Shown piece by piece: positions 53,131 to 61,324 of a stretch of 64,000 nt of DNA. The position numbers and the translations under genes are program-made. Under the pieces are notes generated by a model. It had not been told where the DNA came from and searched no databases. It saw only the letters and a program-made list of their open reading frames with translations. Location of the stretch: the NCBI RefSeq assembly GCF_016342705.1, contig NZ_JAEINV010000003.1, forward strand, positions 211,066 through 275,065, given 5' to 3'. Numbering within the stretch: position 1 is the first letter of the stretch; every line of letters starts with the position of its first letter. The stretch is from Lutibacter sp. GTDB lineage: Bacteria > Bacteroidota > Bacteroidia > Flavobacteriales > Flavobacteriaceae.

Positions 53131-53853
53131 ATGAAAGCGGAAAAATTTCCAATAAAAATTGATAATGAGCAAGAACAGCTTTTGATAAAAGTTAAAATTA
53201 AAAGCTTACAACAAGAGTTACACACAATTGAACAAAAAACAACTGCTTTTGAAGTTATTTTAAGATCGCATTTAATAAATGAACTTATTGAAGAACAGGA
53301 GTTAACTGTACTTTACAAAAAACTGCAACAACAAAAAAAGGAAAAACGATTAGCTCAAAAGCAACGAGGAAAAAATTTTAAAGACACCAAGACTTTAAAA
53401 TTAACAGCTAAAACCATTGTTGAAAATACTAATGAAGTTGATAAAAATGAAAAAAAGAAGTTGTACAGAGAAGCTATGTTACACGTACATCCGGATAAGT
53501 TTTCTATGAATCATGAAAAAATAGATTTAGCAACTGAAATTACCACCAAACTTATTGAAATTTATCAAACAGGAAGTTTAAATGATTTAAAGACATTCCA
53601 TTCACATATATTTAGTGGAAATGCCTTGGAAGATTTTGCTAGCCAATCTGTGCAAAAAATAGACTTAATAGAAGACAATTATTTACAAATAGAATTAGAA
53701 AATCTAATAAAAAAACTAGAAATAGCAAAAGCAAAACACACGTATAAAGTTTTAACTGAATATGAGAATCCTTTATCTTTTATTAGTGAGCTAAAAGAGT
53801 ATTATACTGATAGAATTTTTAAATTAAGAAAGCGTACTAGAAAAGCAAGCTAA
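53131..53853 (+). CDS. J-domain protein with central HPD motif
   Basis: A 240-residue protein starting at MKAEKFPIKIDNEQEQLLIK; the track begins at a GTG seven codons upstream, and the ATG fits better the likely promoter. A long charged helix (about 15-100) precedes a J-domain-like segment with LYREAMLHVHPDKFSMNHEK, whose HPD is intact. The C-terminal part is helical and again charged. It is divergent from cbpA and overlaps rnz tail-to-tail by four bases. It probably recruits an Hsp70, but the client is unknown. Confidence 0.78.
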   Translation: MKAEKFPIKIDNEQEQLLIKVKIKSLQQELHTIEQKTTAFEVILRSHLINELIEEQELTVLYKKLQQQKKEKRLAQKQRGKNFKDTKTLKLTAKTIVENTNEVDKNEKKKLYREAMLHVHPDKFSMNHEKIDLATEITTKLIEIYQTGSLNDLKTFHSHIFSGNALEDFASQSVQKIDLIEDNYLQIELENLIKKLEIAKAKHTYKVLTEYENPLSFISELKEYYTDRIFKLRKRTRKAS

Positions 53854-54767
53854 TTTATGATGAAAACCTTTCCTGTTTCTGCTAATGTTGAGTTTTCGAA
53901 AATTTCTTGCGCTTCTGTTTTAAAATCTTCAATATTTTTATAACGACCACTATAATGTCCTAAAATTAATTGTTGGACGTTTGCTTGTTTTGCAATTTTG
54001 GCAGCCTGTTCAGAAGTTGAATGTAAGGTTGTTAAGGCTAAATTTTCTTTATCTTTTAAAAAAGTAGTTTCGTGGTATAAACACGTTGCGTTTTTAATAA
54101 TTGGAACAATCTCCGGATAATATGAAGTATCGCTACAAAATGCGTAACTTTTAGGTTTTGAAGGATTTAGTGTAAGTGTTTCGTTTTTTAAAACAGTTCC
54201 ATTTTGCAAAGTGAAATCTCTACCATTCTTTAAATTTTGATAATCACAAACTTCAATTTCACTGAAATTTAAAATAGCGTTCATATCTAATTTACGTTCA
54301 CCTTCCTTTTCTTTAAATAAAAAGCCGTTGGTATACACTCTATGGTTTAGTGGAATAGTATGAACTTCAACTTTATCATCTTCAAAAATTAATTCACTTG
54401 TAGTACTGGTCAATTCATGAAATAATAAAGGGTATTGTGTCCAAGAATTTGATAGTTTAAGTTGTAGTGTTATCACTTCTTTAATTCCTTTCGGACCATA
54501 TACATGCAATTCCGTTTCTCTATTTAGTAATCGGAAAGTAGAAATTAAACCAACCAATCCAAAAAAGTGATCACCGTGTAAATGTGAAATAAAAATATGT
54601 TTAATTTTAGAAAATTTAATACCAAATTTGCGAAGTTGAACTTGAGTTCCTTCGCCGCAATCAATTAAAAAATGATGATTTTTTATTTCTAAAAATTGTG
54701 AAGTTGGGTGCGCATTAACTCTTGGTGTTGCAGAATGGCATCCTAAAATAGTGAGTGTTAAACTCAT
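53850..54767 (-). CDS. rnz: Ribonuclease Z
   Basis: Metallo-beta-lactamase-fold endonuclease that trims tRNA 3' ends. The metal-binding motif is FISHLHGDHFFGLVGL, with further ligands in CSDTSYYP (Asp) and LILGHYSGRY (His). The start LTILGCHSATPRVNAHPTSQ and the length of 305 residues are normal. As neither tRNA in this window encodes CCA, end-trimming by this enzyme matters here. Its start overlaps the T9SS mini-protein by four bases. Confidence 0.96.
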   Translation of the reverse strand: MSLTLTILGCHSATPRVNAHPTSQFLEIKNHHFLIDCGEGTQVQLRKFGIKFSKIKHIFISHLHGDHFFGLVGLISTFRLLNRETELHVYGPKGIKEVITLQLKLSNSWTQYPLLFHELTSTTSELIFEDDKVEVHTIPLNHRVYTNGFLFKEKEGERKLDMNAILNFSEIEVCDYQNLKNGRDFTLQNGTVLKNETLTLNPSKPKSYAFCSDTSYYPEIVPIIKNATCLYHETTFLKDKENLALTTLHSTSEQAAKIAKQANVQQLILGHYSGRYKNIEDFKTEAQEIFENSTLAETGKVFIIN

Positions 54768-55126
54768 TTAATAACTAATCTTTTTGAAATTATTTCTGTT
54801 TCTGTTTGTAGTGAATAAATGTACATTCCAGGGGTTAAATTATTTCTGTTAAATATAATAGAGTTATTTCCTGATGAAGCATCAATTTTTTCAAAGTAAA
54901 CTGTTTTACCTAGTAAATTTTTTACAGTAAATTCAATATTTTGATTTTTACTTGAAATGAAATTTATTCTTGTTTTAATTGTTAAAGGATTTGGGTAAGC
55001 AGATAAAGAAAAGATAGTTTCAATACTTTGATTTTTATTTATAGCAGCACTATTATTATAATTTTGTTGACCAAAACTAATAGTAGTAAATAATAAAATT
55101 GTTATTAAAAGTAATTTTTTCATCAA
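54764..55126 (-). CDS. Mini exported protein with type IX sorting domain
   Basis: A 120-residue protein made of a signal peptide (MMKKLLLITILLFTTISFGQ), a linker of about 20 residues and a type A T9SS C-terminal domain (LSAYPNPLTIKTRINFISS; NLTPGMYIYSLQTE; ending ISKRLVIK). The sorting domain usually directs a much larger cargo to the cell surface; here there is nearly no cargo. It is coupled to rnz by a four-base overlap and lies 13 bases after the STAS-like gene. Confidence 0.85.
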   Translation of the reverse strand: MMKKLLLITILLFTTISFGQQNYNNSAAINKNQSIETIFSLSAYPNPLTIKTRINFISSKNQNIEFTVKNLLGKTVYFEKIDASSGNNSIIFNRNNLTPGMYIYSLQTETEIISKRLVIK

Positions 55127-55139
55127 TAAGCAACTAATT

Positions 55140-55472
55140 TTAAAATCCTAAATCTCGTTCAATAGCATCCATCTCCAAAATATCTAATGCTTCTGTAAAA
55201 GTTGGTACTACATTTATTTCATCTGGAATATCATCAATTTCAATTCCATTGCAAATTATTACAAAACTATAGCCGTTTGTACGGTGTTTTGAACTTATTT
55301 TCAAAAATAACAATAAATCTTTAATTTCTGTGTTAATTTTTTCTGAAAAATCAATAATGATATGTTTTTCAGATAATTGTAGGTAATTTTGTTTAAAACA
55401 ATCTACAAATTCTTTTACCGAATCTTCCGTTGATTTAATAAGAGTATAAGCATCGGTTTTCTTAATATCCAT
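55140..55472 (-). CDS. STAS-like small protein
   Basis: A 110-residue cytosolic protein. The strand-helix pattern (HIIIDFSEKINTEIKDLLLF; GYSFVIICNGIEIDDIP; EINVVPTFTEALDILEMDAI) resembles the STAS/anti-anti-sigma fold. The serine usually phosphorylated in such proteins is not evident. It starts one base after the pyrB stop, within the pyrR-pyrB-rnz transcript. Such genes are sometimes labelled ribonuclease Z by proximity, which the sequence does not support. Confidence 0.7.
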   Translation of the reverse strand: MDIKKTDAYTLIKSTEDSVKEFVDCFKQNYLQLSEKHIIIDFSEKINTEIKDLLLFLKISSKHRTNGYSFVIICNGIEIDDIPDEINVVPTFTEALDILEMDAIERDLGF

Positions 55473-55473
55473 A

Positions 55474-56406
55474 TTAATTTCTTTTAATTTGTTCGGCTAA
55501 TAAATATATTACAGCCATTCTAATTGCAACACCATTTTCAACTTGGTTTAAAATAATTGATTGCTCTGCATCTGCAACATCACTGGTTAATTCTACACCT
55601 CTGTTAATTGGTCCTGGATGCATTATAACAATTTTCTTGCCAATTGAGTCTAATAATTTTTTATTTATTCCAAATAATTGTGTGTATTCTCTGGTGGATG
55701 GAAAATAATTAATATCCATTCGTTCATTTTGAACTCTCAAAACATTGGCAACATCACACCACTCCAGTGCTTTTCTAATATTTGGTTCTACGCCAACTCC
55801 TAAATTTTCAATATATTTTGGAATTAATGTTTTTGGCCCACAAACTTTAACTTCTGCACCTTGTAATTTTAATGCGTAAATATTTGAGAGTGCCACACGA
55901 GAATGTAACACATCGCCAACTATTACTATTTTTTTACCCGTTACGGATCCTAATTTTTCTCTAATAGAGTAGGAGTCTAATAATGCTTGGGTTGGATGTT
56001 CATGCGTTCCATCTCCTGCATTCACAATTCGGGCATTTACATGTTTCGATAAAAAATCACACGCCCCAACGTGTGGGTGACGCATTACAATTAAATCAAC
56101 TTTCATTGATAAAATATTGTTGGCTGTATCAATTAACGTTTCTCCTTTTTTTACTGAAGATTGACTTGCAGAAAAGTTGATAACATCTGCAGAAAGTCTT
56201 TTTTCAGCCAATTCAAAAGATAATTTCGTACGCGTACTGTTTTCAAAAAATAAATTGGCAATTGTAATGTCTCTTAAAGAAGGAACTTTTTTTATGGGTC
56301 TGTTAATTACTTCTTTAAAATGGTCGGCAGTTTTAAAAATTAAATCAATATCGGCTTTATTAATATGTTTAATTCCTAAAAGGTGTTGTACACTTAGCTG
56401 GTTCAT
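55474..56406 (-). CDS. pyrB: Aspartate carbamoyltransferase catalytic chain
   Basis: Forms carbamoyl aspartate in pyrimidine synthesis. The carbamoyl-phosphate site is FFENSTRTKLSFELAEKRL; further family signatures are MRHPHVGAC, DGTHEHPTQALLDSYSIREK and MHPGPINRGVEL. The 310 residues are standard for the class without a pyrI subunit (none is adjacent). It starts four bases after pyrR, which probably controls it. Carbamoyl phosphate comes from CarA/CarB. Confidence 0.97.
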   Translation of the reverse strand: MNQLSVQHLLGIKHINKADIDLIFKTADHFKEVINRPIKKVPSLRDITIANLFFENSTRTKLSFELAEKRLSADVINFSASQSSVKKGETLIDTANNILSMKVDLIVMRHPHVGACDFLSKHVNARIVNAGDGTHEHPTQALLDSYSIREKLGSVTGKKIVIVGDVLHSRVALSNIYALKLQGAEVKVCGPKTLIPKYIENLGVGVEPNIRKALEWCDVANVLRVQNERMDINYFPSTREYTQLFGINKKLLDSIGKKIVIMHPGPINRGVELTSDVADAEQSIILNQVENGVAIRMAVIYLLAEQIKRN

Positions 56407-56410
56407 GAAC

Positions 56411-56950
56411 TTATTTATTTAATATATAAACGGCATCTTTTCCATCTCTTCCTTTCCAGTGGACTGTTACTTTTTCTTCATTAATAACGTCAACTTGTCT
56501 TCCTCTATAATCTGGTTGAATTGGTAAATGACGACTAAATCTTCTATCAATTAATACCAATAATTCAATATCTGAAGGTCTTCCAAAAGATTGTATGGCT
56601 GTTAATGCAGCTCTAATGCTTCTTCCAGAAAACAATACATCGTCAATAAAAACAACTTTTTTATCTTCTACAATAAAATTAATATTTGTTTTATTGGCTT
56701 CTAGAGGTGCGTCTCTCCGCCTAAAATCATCTCTATAAAAAGTAATGTCTAATTGCCCAAACTCAATAGAAGGAATTTTGTAATCATCCTTTAAAATTTC
56801 AACTAATCGCTCAGCTAAAAATGTTCCTCTTGGTTGAATTCCAATTAAAACAGTGTTTTCAAAGTTATTATGATTTTCAATTAGCTGACAAGCCAATCGA
56901 TGCAAAATGATGTTAATTTCTTTAGAATTAAGAAGTGTTTTTTTACTCAT
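56411..56950 (-). CDS. pyrR: Bifunctional pyr operon regulator / uracil phosphoribosyltransferase
   Basis: A 179-residue PRTase-fold protein that senses UMP and in Bacillus binds pyr mRNA. The PRPP-binding loop is KVVFIDDVLFSGRSIRAALT; RDDFRRRDAPLEANKTNI and GIQPRGTFLAERL are typical of PyrR. I prefer the ATG at 56950 (MSKKTLLNSKEIN) over that at 56965, because the latter leaves almost no leader after the predicted transcription start. It heads pyrR-pyrB-STAS-T9SS-rnz. Confidence 0.93.
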   Translation of the reverse strand: MSKKTLLNSKEINIILHRLACQLIENHNNFENTVLIGIQPRGTFLAERLVEILKDDYKIPSIEFGQLDITFYRDDFRRRDAPLEANKTNINFIVEDKKVVFIDDVLFSGRSIRAALTAIQSFGRPSDIELLVLIDRRFSRHLPIQPDYRGRQVDVINEEKVTVHWKGRDGKDAVYILNK

Positions 56951-56957
56951 TGTAGTA

Positions 56958-56984
56958 CCAAACATTGTTTGGAATACAAATATA
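56958..56984 (-). promoter_or_regulatory. pyrR promoter -7 element and downstream palindrome
   Basis: On the minus strand TATATTTG (56984-56977) is the -7 element. The palindromic CCAAACATTGTTTGG (56958-56972, one central base unpaired) lies at or just after the predicted start of transcription. It could be an operator or a small 5' hairpin. No good TTG -33 element is visible. Confidence 0.5.
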
Positions 56985-57086
56985 AAGCATTTTGTTAATT
57001 AATTTGTTAAAAACATTTAGAAGTTATTTTTAATTTTTTACATAGTTCATGTACTTTTATTGCAGAAGTAATTATTTATTTACACT

Positions 57087-58472
57087 ATGCCTTTAACTCC
57101 AAGAGAAAATAATGTTTCGTTGTCAAAATTTGAATCAATGCTTAAAACTAATAGCGTTTATTTTTTTGATTCGATTGAATTTGAGGAGATTATACATTAT
57201 TATCTAGATTCTGGAAAAAATTCATTGGCCAACAAAGCAATAACTTTAGGTTTAAAACAGCATCCAAATTCTGTAATGTTAAAATTATTAAAAGCAGAAT
57301 TACTTATTTTTAATGATGAAATTGACGAAGCTAGCAAGTTGTTAAAGGAAATTCAAGCAATTGAACCAACAAATGAAGAGGTTTATATTCAACAAGCAAG
57401 TATTCTTTCAAAAAATGATGATCACGCCGGAGCTATAAACGCATTGAAAATTGCACTGAGTTATACAGATGACGAAGTTGATGTACGATCAATGATAGGT
57501 ATGGAATATTTGTATTTAGATAATTTTGATGAAGCACGCCTAAATTTTGCCAAGTGTTTAGAAGTAGATTTTGAAGATTATTCCTCATTATATAATGTAA
57601 TTTATTGTTTTGATATGCAAAATCAGCACCAAGAAGCAGTAGTTTATATTAATAGCTATATTGATAAAGATCCATATAGTGAAGTGGCTTGGCATCAATT
57701 AGGAAGACAATATTATATTTTAGAACAATTTGATGAGGCATTAAAAGCTTTTGATTATGCAGTTTTAATTGATGAACTTTTTGTAGGTGCTTATTTAGAA
57801 AAAGCTAAAACGCTAGAGCAACTCAATTTATGGGAATCTGCCATTGAAAATTATAAAATTACGGTTAAATTAGATGATCCAACATCATTTGCATTCTTAA
57901 GAATTGGAGAATGTTACGAGCGTTTAAAAAAATCTACACAGGCCATAGAATTTTATAAAAAAGCGGTGCATGAAGATCCTTTATTAGAAAAAGGTTGGAT
58001 AGCAATTACTGAACTTTATTTAAAACGAAAAAATTACAATAAAGCTTTGTATAATATTAATAAAGCTATTGAAATAGATGATCAAAATGCTTTGTACTGG
58101 CGTAAATTTGCTGAAATTAATTTAAAATTAAATCTTTTTGAAGAGGCAGTTGAAGGTTTTGAAAATTGTATTATTTTACAAGATTATGATTTAGTAATTT
58201 GGATAGGAATCAGCGATGTTTTATGCTTTTTAGGTGAATTTGAAGATGCGTTGGTGTATTTACAAAAAGCTAAAACATATTTTAAAGGTTTTGCAGAAAT
58301 AGATTATAGGTTAGCTTGTTTATATTATAAATTTAAAAATCACAAAAAAGGCGAATTGCATTTAAATAAAGCCTTAAAAACGGATTTTGAATATCACTCC
58401 ATTATTAAAGAATTATTTCCAGAAGTTTATGAAATGAAAAATGTAAAAGAAGTGATTTATAATTTCAAATAA
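57087..58472 (+). CDS. Tetratricopeptide-repeat protein
   Basis: A 461-residue cytosolic protein made of about ten TPR units from residue 35 to 430 (examples: DHAGAINALKIALSYTDDEV; SEVAWHQLGRQYYILEQFDE; AIEFYKKAVHEDPLLEKGWI). No signal peptide or catalytic motif. TPR arrays act as protein-docking scaffolds; the partner is unknown. It lies 13 bases before the first DUF368 gene and is probably co-transcribed. Confidence 0.9.
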   Translation: MPLTPRENNVSLSKFESMLKTNSVYFFDSIEFEEIIHYYLDSGKNSLANKAITLGLKQHPNSVMLKLLKAELLIFNDEIDEASKLLKEIQAIEPTNEEVYIQQASILSKNDDHAGAINALKIALSYTDDEVDVRSMIGMEYLYLDNFDEARLNFAKCLEVDFEDYSSLYNVIYCFDMQNQHQEAVVYINSYIDKDPYSEVAWHQLGRQYYILEQFDEALKAFDYAVLIDELFVGAYLEKAKTLEQLNLWESAIENYKITVKLDDPTSFAFLRIGECYERLKKSTQAIEFYKKAVHEDPLLEKGWIAITELYLKRKNYNKALYNINKAIEIDDQNALYWRKFAEINLKLNLFEEAVEGFENCIILQDYDLVIWIGISDVLCFLGEFEDALVYLQKAKTYFKGFAEIDYRLACLYYKFKNHKKGELHLNKALKTDFEYHSIIKELFPEVYEMKNVKEVIYNFK

Positions 58473-58485
58473 ACTTCATATAAAA

Positions 58486-59451
58486 ATGTTACATTTGTCA
58501 GAAAACATAAAAAGACAAATGGAGCAAAGAAACTTTTTTCAATATTTAATAATTACACTAAAAGGTATAGCAATGGGTGCTGCGGATGTAGTTCCTGGAG
58601 TTTCTGGTGGAACAATTGCATTTATTTCAGGAATTTATGAAGAACTTTTAGCAGCAATTAGCTCAGTAAATTTTGATACTTTAAAAGTGTTAAAAAATGA
58701 AGGAATAAATGCTGCGTGGAAAAAAGTAAATGGAAATTTTTTATTGGCACTTTTATCAGGAATTTTCATCAGTGTATTATCGCTTTCAAAAATAATATCG
58801 TATTTGCTAGAAAACCAGCCAATTTTAGTGTGGTCGTTCTTTTTTGGATTGGTATTGGCGAGTATTTTGTATGTTGCTAAGCAAATTACACAATGGAATT
58901 TTATAACAGTTGTTTTACTTATTATTGGAGCTGTTGGAGCCTTTTATATTACCACATTGCAACCTATGGTAAGTGAAAATTCTTCACCTTTATTTATATT
59001 TTTAGCAGGAGCTTTAGCAATTTGCGCAATGATTTTGCCTGGTATATCAGGGGCATTTATTTTGGTTCTTTTAGGAGCTTATAAACCAGTTTTAGATGCA
59101 ATTCATGATAAGGACTTTAAGTTATTAGCAACATTAGCTGCTGGAGCGGTGGTTGGATTATTATCTTTTTCAAAAATATTAAATTGGCTATTTAAACATT
59201 ACAAAAATTTTACTCTTGCGGTTTTAACTGGGTTTATTTTAGGGTCTTTAAACAAAATTTGGCCATGGAAAGAAACCTTAACTTGGCGTGTTAATTCGCA
59301 TGGTATTAAAGTTCCTTTTAATGAACAAAGTGTATCTCCTTTTAATTTTAATGGAGATGCTCAAATACTTACAGCAATTTTATTGGCTTTATCAGGATTT
59401 GCATTAATTTTATTATTAGAGAAATTAGCTAATATTTCAACTAAAAAATAA
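58486..59451 (+). CDS. DUF368 protein (undecaprenyl-phosphate translocase family)
   Basis: Multi-pass membrane protein of 321 residues. DUF368 (PopT) proteins of other bacteria return undecaprenyl phosphate across the inner membrane for cell-wall synthesis. The two inverted motifs GAADVVPGVSGGTIAFISG near the N-terminus and MILPGISGAFILVLLGAYKP near residue 185 define the family. About eight hydrophobic segments are visible. An ATG at 58519 (MEQRNFFQYL) is an alternative start. A paralogue follows three bases later. Confidence 0.9.
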   Translation: MLHLSENIKRQMEQRNFFQYLIITLKGIAMGAADVVPGVSGGTIAFISGIYEELLAAISSVNFDTLKVLKNEGINAAWKKVNGNFLLALLSGIFISVLSLSKIISYLLENQPILVWSFFFGLVLASILYVAKQITQWNFITVVLLIIGAVGAFYITTLQPMVSENSSPLFIFLAGALAICAMILPGISGAFILVLLGAYKPVLDAIHDKDFKLLATLAAGAVVGLLSFSKILNWLFKHYKNFTLAVLTGFILGSLNKIWPWKETLTWRVNSHGIKVPFNEQSVSPFNFNGDAQILTAILLALSGFALILLLEKLANISTKK

Positions 59452-59454
59452 ATT

Positions 59455-60477
59455 ATGGCACGGGAACGCAGTTTTGCTGATAAATTTTTCCTTTTTTTAA
59501 AGGGATTGTCTATGGGCGCTGCAAATAAAGTTCCTGGTGTTTCTGGAGGAATGGTTTCTTTTGTATTAGGTTTTTATGAAGAAATGATTTATTCCTTCAA
59601 AAAAATAAACTTTAAAGCGTTTAAATTGTTGTTTAATGGACGATTTAAAAGCTTTTATTACTACACAAATGCACCGTTTTTAGTGTTGGTTTTTAGTGGA
59701 AGTATGTTCAGCTATTTTAGTGTTTCTTTGGTGTTAGATTTTTTAATTGACACATATGAGTTATATGTATGGAGCACTTTTTTTGGAATGATAATTGGCT
59801 CTATTTATTATATTTCAAAAGATTTTAATGACTGGAATACAAAAAATATTATTTCAATGTTGGCAGGAGCTGCTGTTGGAATTGCTATTAGTTTTATGAG
59901 TCCGGCAAAGGAGAACGATAATTTATGGTTTGTGTTTTTCTGTGGAATAATTGGAGTTTCAGGGATGACCTTACCAGGCTTATCAGGTTCTTTTATTTTA
60001 ATTTTAATGGGTAATTATGTGCTGTTGTTAGTAGATTCAGTTGCAATGCTATTTAAAACATTAACAGAAGTTTTTACTGGTGATTTTAGTTTTTTGAAAA
60101 GTGAAGAAAGAATCCAATATCTTAAAATTATTGGTACTTTTACGTTAGGTTCGGCATTTGGTTTAGTAACTACATCTCATATATTGGGTTGGGTTTTAAA
60201 ACGCTGGCATCAAATTGTAACTGCTGTAATAATAGGTTTTATTGCTGGTTCACTTGGAATTGTTTGGCCTTGGAAAAAGGAAATTTATAAAATTGTTGAT
60301 AATAAAATATTGTTAGATTCAAAAGGTGATAAAATAATTCAGAATTTTGAAAGATATTTTCCTGATTTTTCATCTTCCCAAACGTGGATCGCAATTGTAT
60401 TTGTAATAATAGGAATGGGGATTATTCTTGTTTTAGATAAGTTTAGTTCTAATAGAAAAGAGTTAATAGATGGATAA
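59455..60477 (+). CDS. DUF368 protein, tandem paralogue
   Basis: A 340-residue membrane protein, paralogous to the gene before it. The family motifs are GAANKVPGVSGGMVSFVLGF and MTLPGLSGSFILILMGNYVL; the first has Asn-Lys where its neighbour has Asp-Val. Its C-terminus overlaps aroE by eight bases, so translation is coupled. Having two adjacent copies suggests two lipid carriers, a heteromeric complex or one copy with a changed role. This cannot be told by sequence alone. Confidence 0.9.
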   Translation: MARERSFADKFFLFLKGLSMGAANKVPGVSGGMVSFVLGFYEEMIYSFKKINFKAFKLLFNGRFKSFYYYTNAPFLVLVFSGSMFSYFSVSLVLDFLIDTYELYVWSTFFGMIIGSIYYISKDFNDWNTKNIISMLAGAAVGIAISFMSPAKENDNLWFVFFCGIIGVSGMTLPGLSGSFILILMGNYVLLLVDSVAMLFKTLTEVFTGDFSFLKSEERIQYLKIIGTFTLGSAFGLVTTSHILGWVLKRWHQIVTAVIIGFIAGSLGIVWPWKKEIYKIVDNKILLDSKGDKIIQNFERYFPDFSSSQTWIAIVFVIIGMGIILVLDKFSSNRKELIDG

Positions 60478-61216
60478 TAGATTTAAATTTGGTTTAATTG
60501 GTAAGGATATTTCTTACTCGTTTTCACCTACATATTTTGCGGAAAAATTTAAAAAATTAGGTTTAGAAAACCACAAATATTTTAATTTTGATATTCCTGA
60601 AATTGAGGAATTTCCATTTATTTTATACCATAGAGAACATGAATTTAAAGGATTAAATGTTACAATTCCTTATAAAGAAAGTATTTTAAGGTATTTAAAT
60701 GAAATTGATCAAGAAGCAAAAGAAATTGGAGCTGTAAATACTATAAAAATTACGGACGATAATAAATTAATAGGTTATAATACTGATGTTTATGGTTTTC
60801 AAAAATCTATTGAACCTGTTATTAAAAAACATCATAAAAAAGCACTAATTTTAGGAACTGGAGGTGCATCTAAAGCTGTTAATTTTGCTTTCAAAAAAAT
60901 GGGAATTGAAGTTAAATTTGTTTCCAGAAATGTATCGGATAATGCGTTATTATATTCATTATTAACCAAAGAAATTTTGGAAGAATATACAATTATTGTA
61001 AATTGTTCTCCTGTTGGAACACATCCAAAAGTTGATGAGGCTCCAAATATTCCCTATCAATTTATAAATGAAAATCATTTGTTATTCGATTTAATTTACA
61101 ACCCTTCGGAAACAAAGTTTTTAAAAGAAGGTAAAAGTAGAGGAGCAACCATAAAAAATGGAAATGATATGTTAGAATTACAAGCCGAAAAGTCTTGGGA
61201 AATTTGGAATTCGTAA
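60470..61216 (+). CDS. aroE: Shikimate dehydrogenase
   Basis: NADP-dependent reduction of 3-dehydroshikimate in aromatic amino-acid synthesis. The 248 residues have the substrate site (DISYSFSPTYFAEKF; GLNVTIPYKESIL with catalytic Lys), the motif GAVNTIKI, an NADP loop GTGGASKAVNFAFK and a C-terminal GNDMLELQAEKSWEIW. The N-terminal half of the substrate motif SxS is present (SYSFSP). It begins inside the end of the DUF368 gene. Confidence 0.96.
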   Translation: MDNRFKFGLIGKDISYSFSPTYFAEKFKKLGLENHKYFNFDIPEIEEFPFILYHREHEFKGLNVTIPYKESILRYLNEIDQEAKEIGAVNTIKITDDNKLIGYNTDVYGFQKSIEPVIKKHHKKALILGTGGASKAVNFAFKKMGIEVKFVSRNVSDNALLYSLLTKEILEEYTIIVNCSPVGTHPKVDEAPNIPYQFINENHLLFDLIYNPSETKFLKEGKSRGATIKNGNDMLELQAEKSWEIWNS

Positions 61217-61324
61217 AAAAAATAATATAATTTTTTACGCAACTTTTAAAATAAAAATACATCTTATAATGAAACAGTAAATGATACTGTTATAAACTTA
61301 AAATTGAACCTTAAACATTTTTAT

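Noticed and set aside
53013-53225. 70-residue minus-strand ORF in the cbpA/J-protein intergenic region
   Set aside because: It overlaps the start of the J-domain gene and has no recognisable motif; the region more likely holds the divergent promoters.
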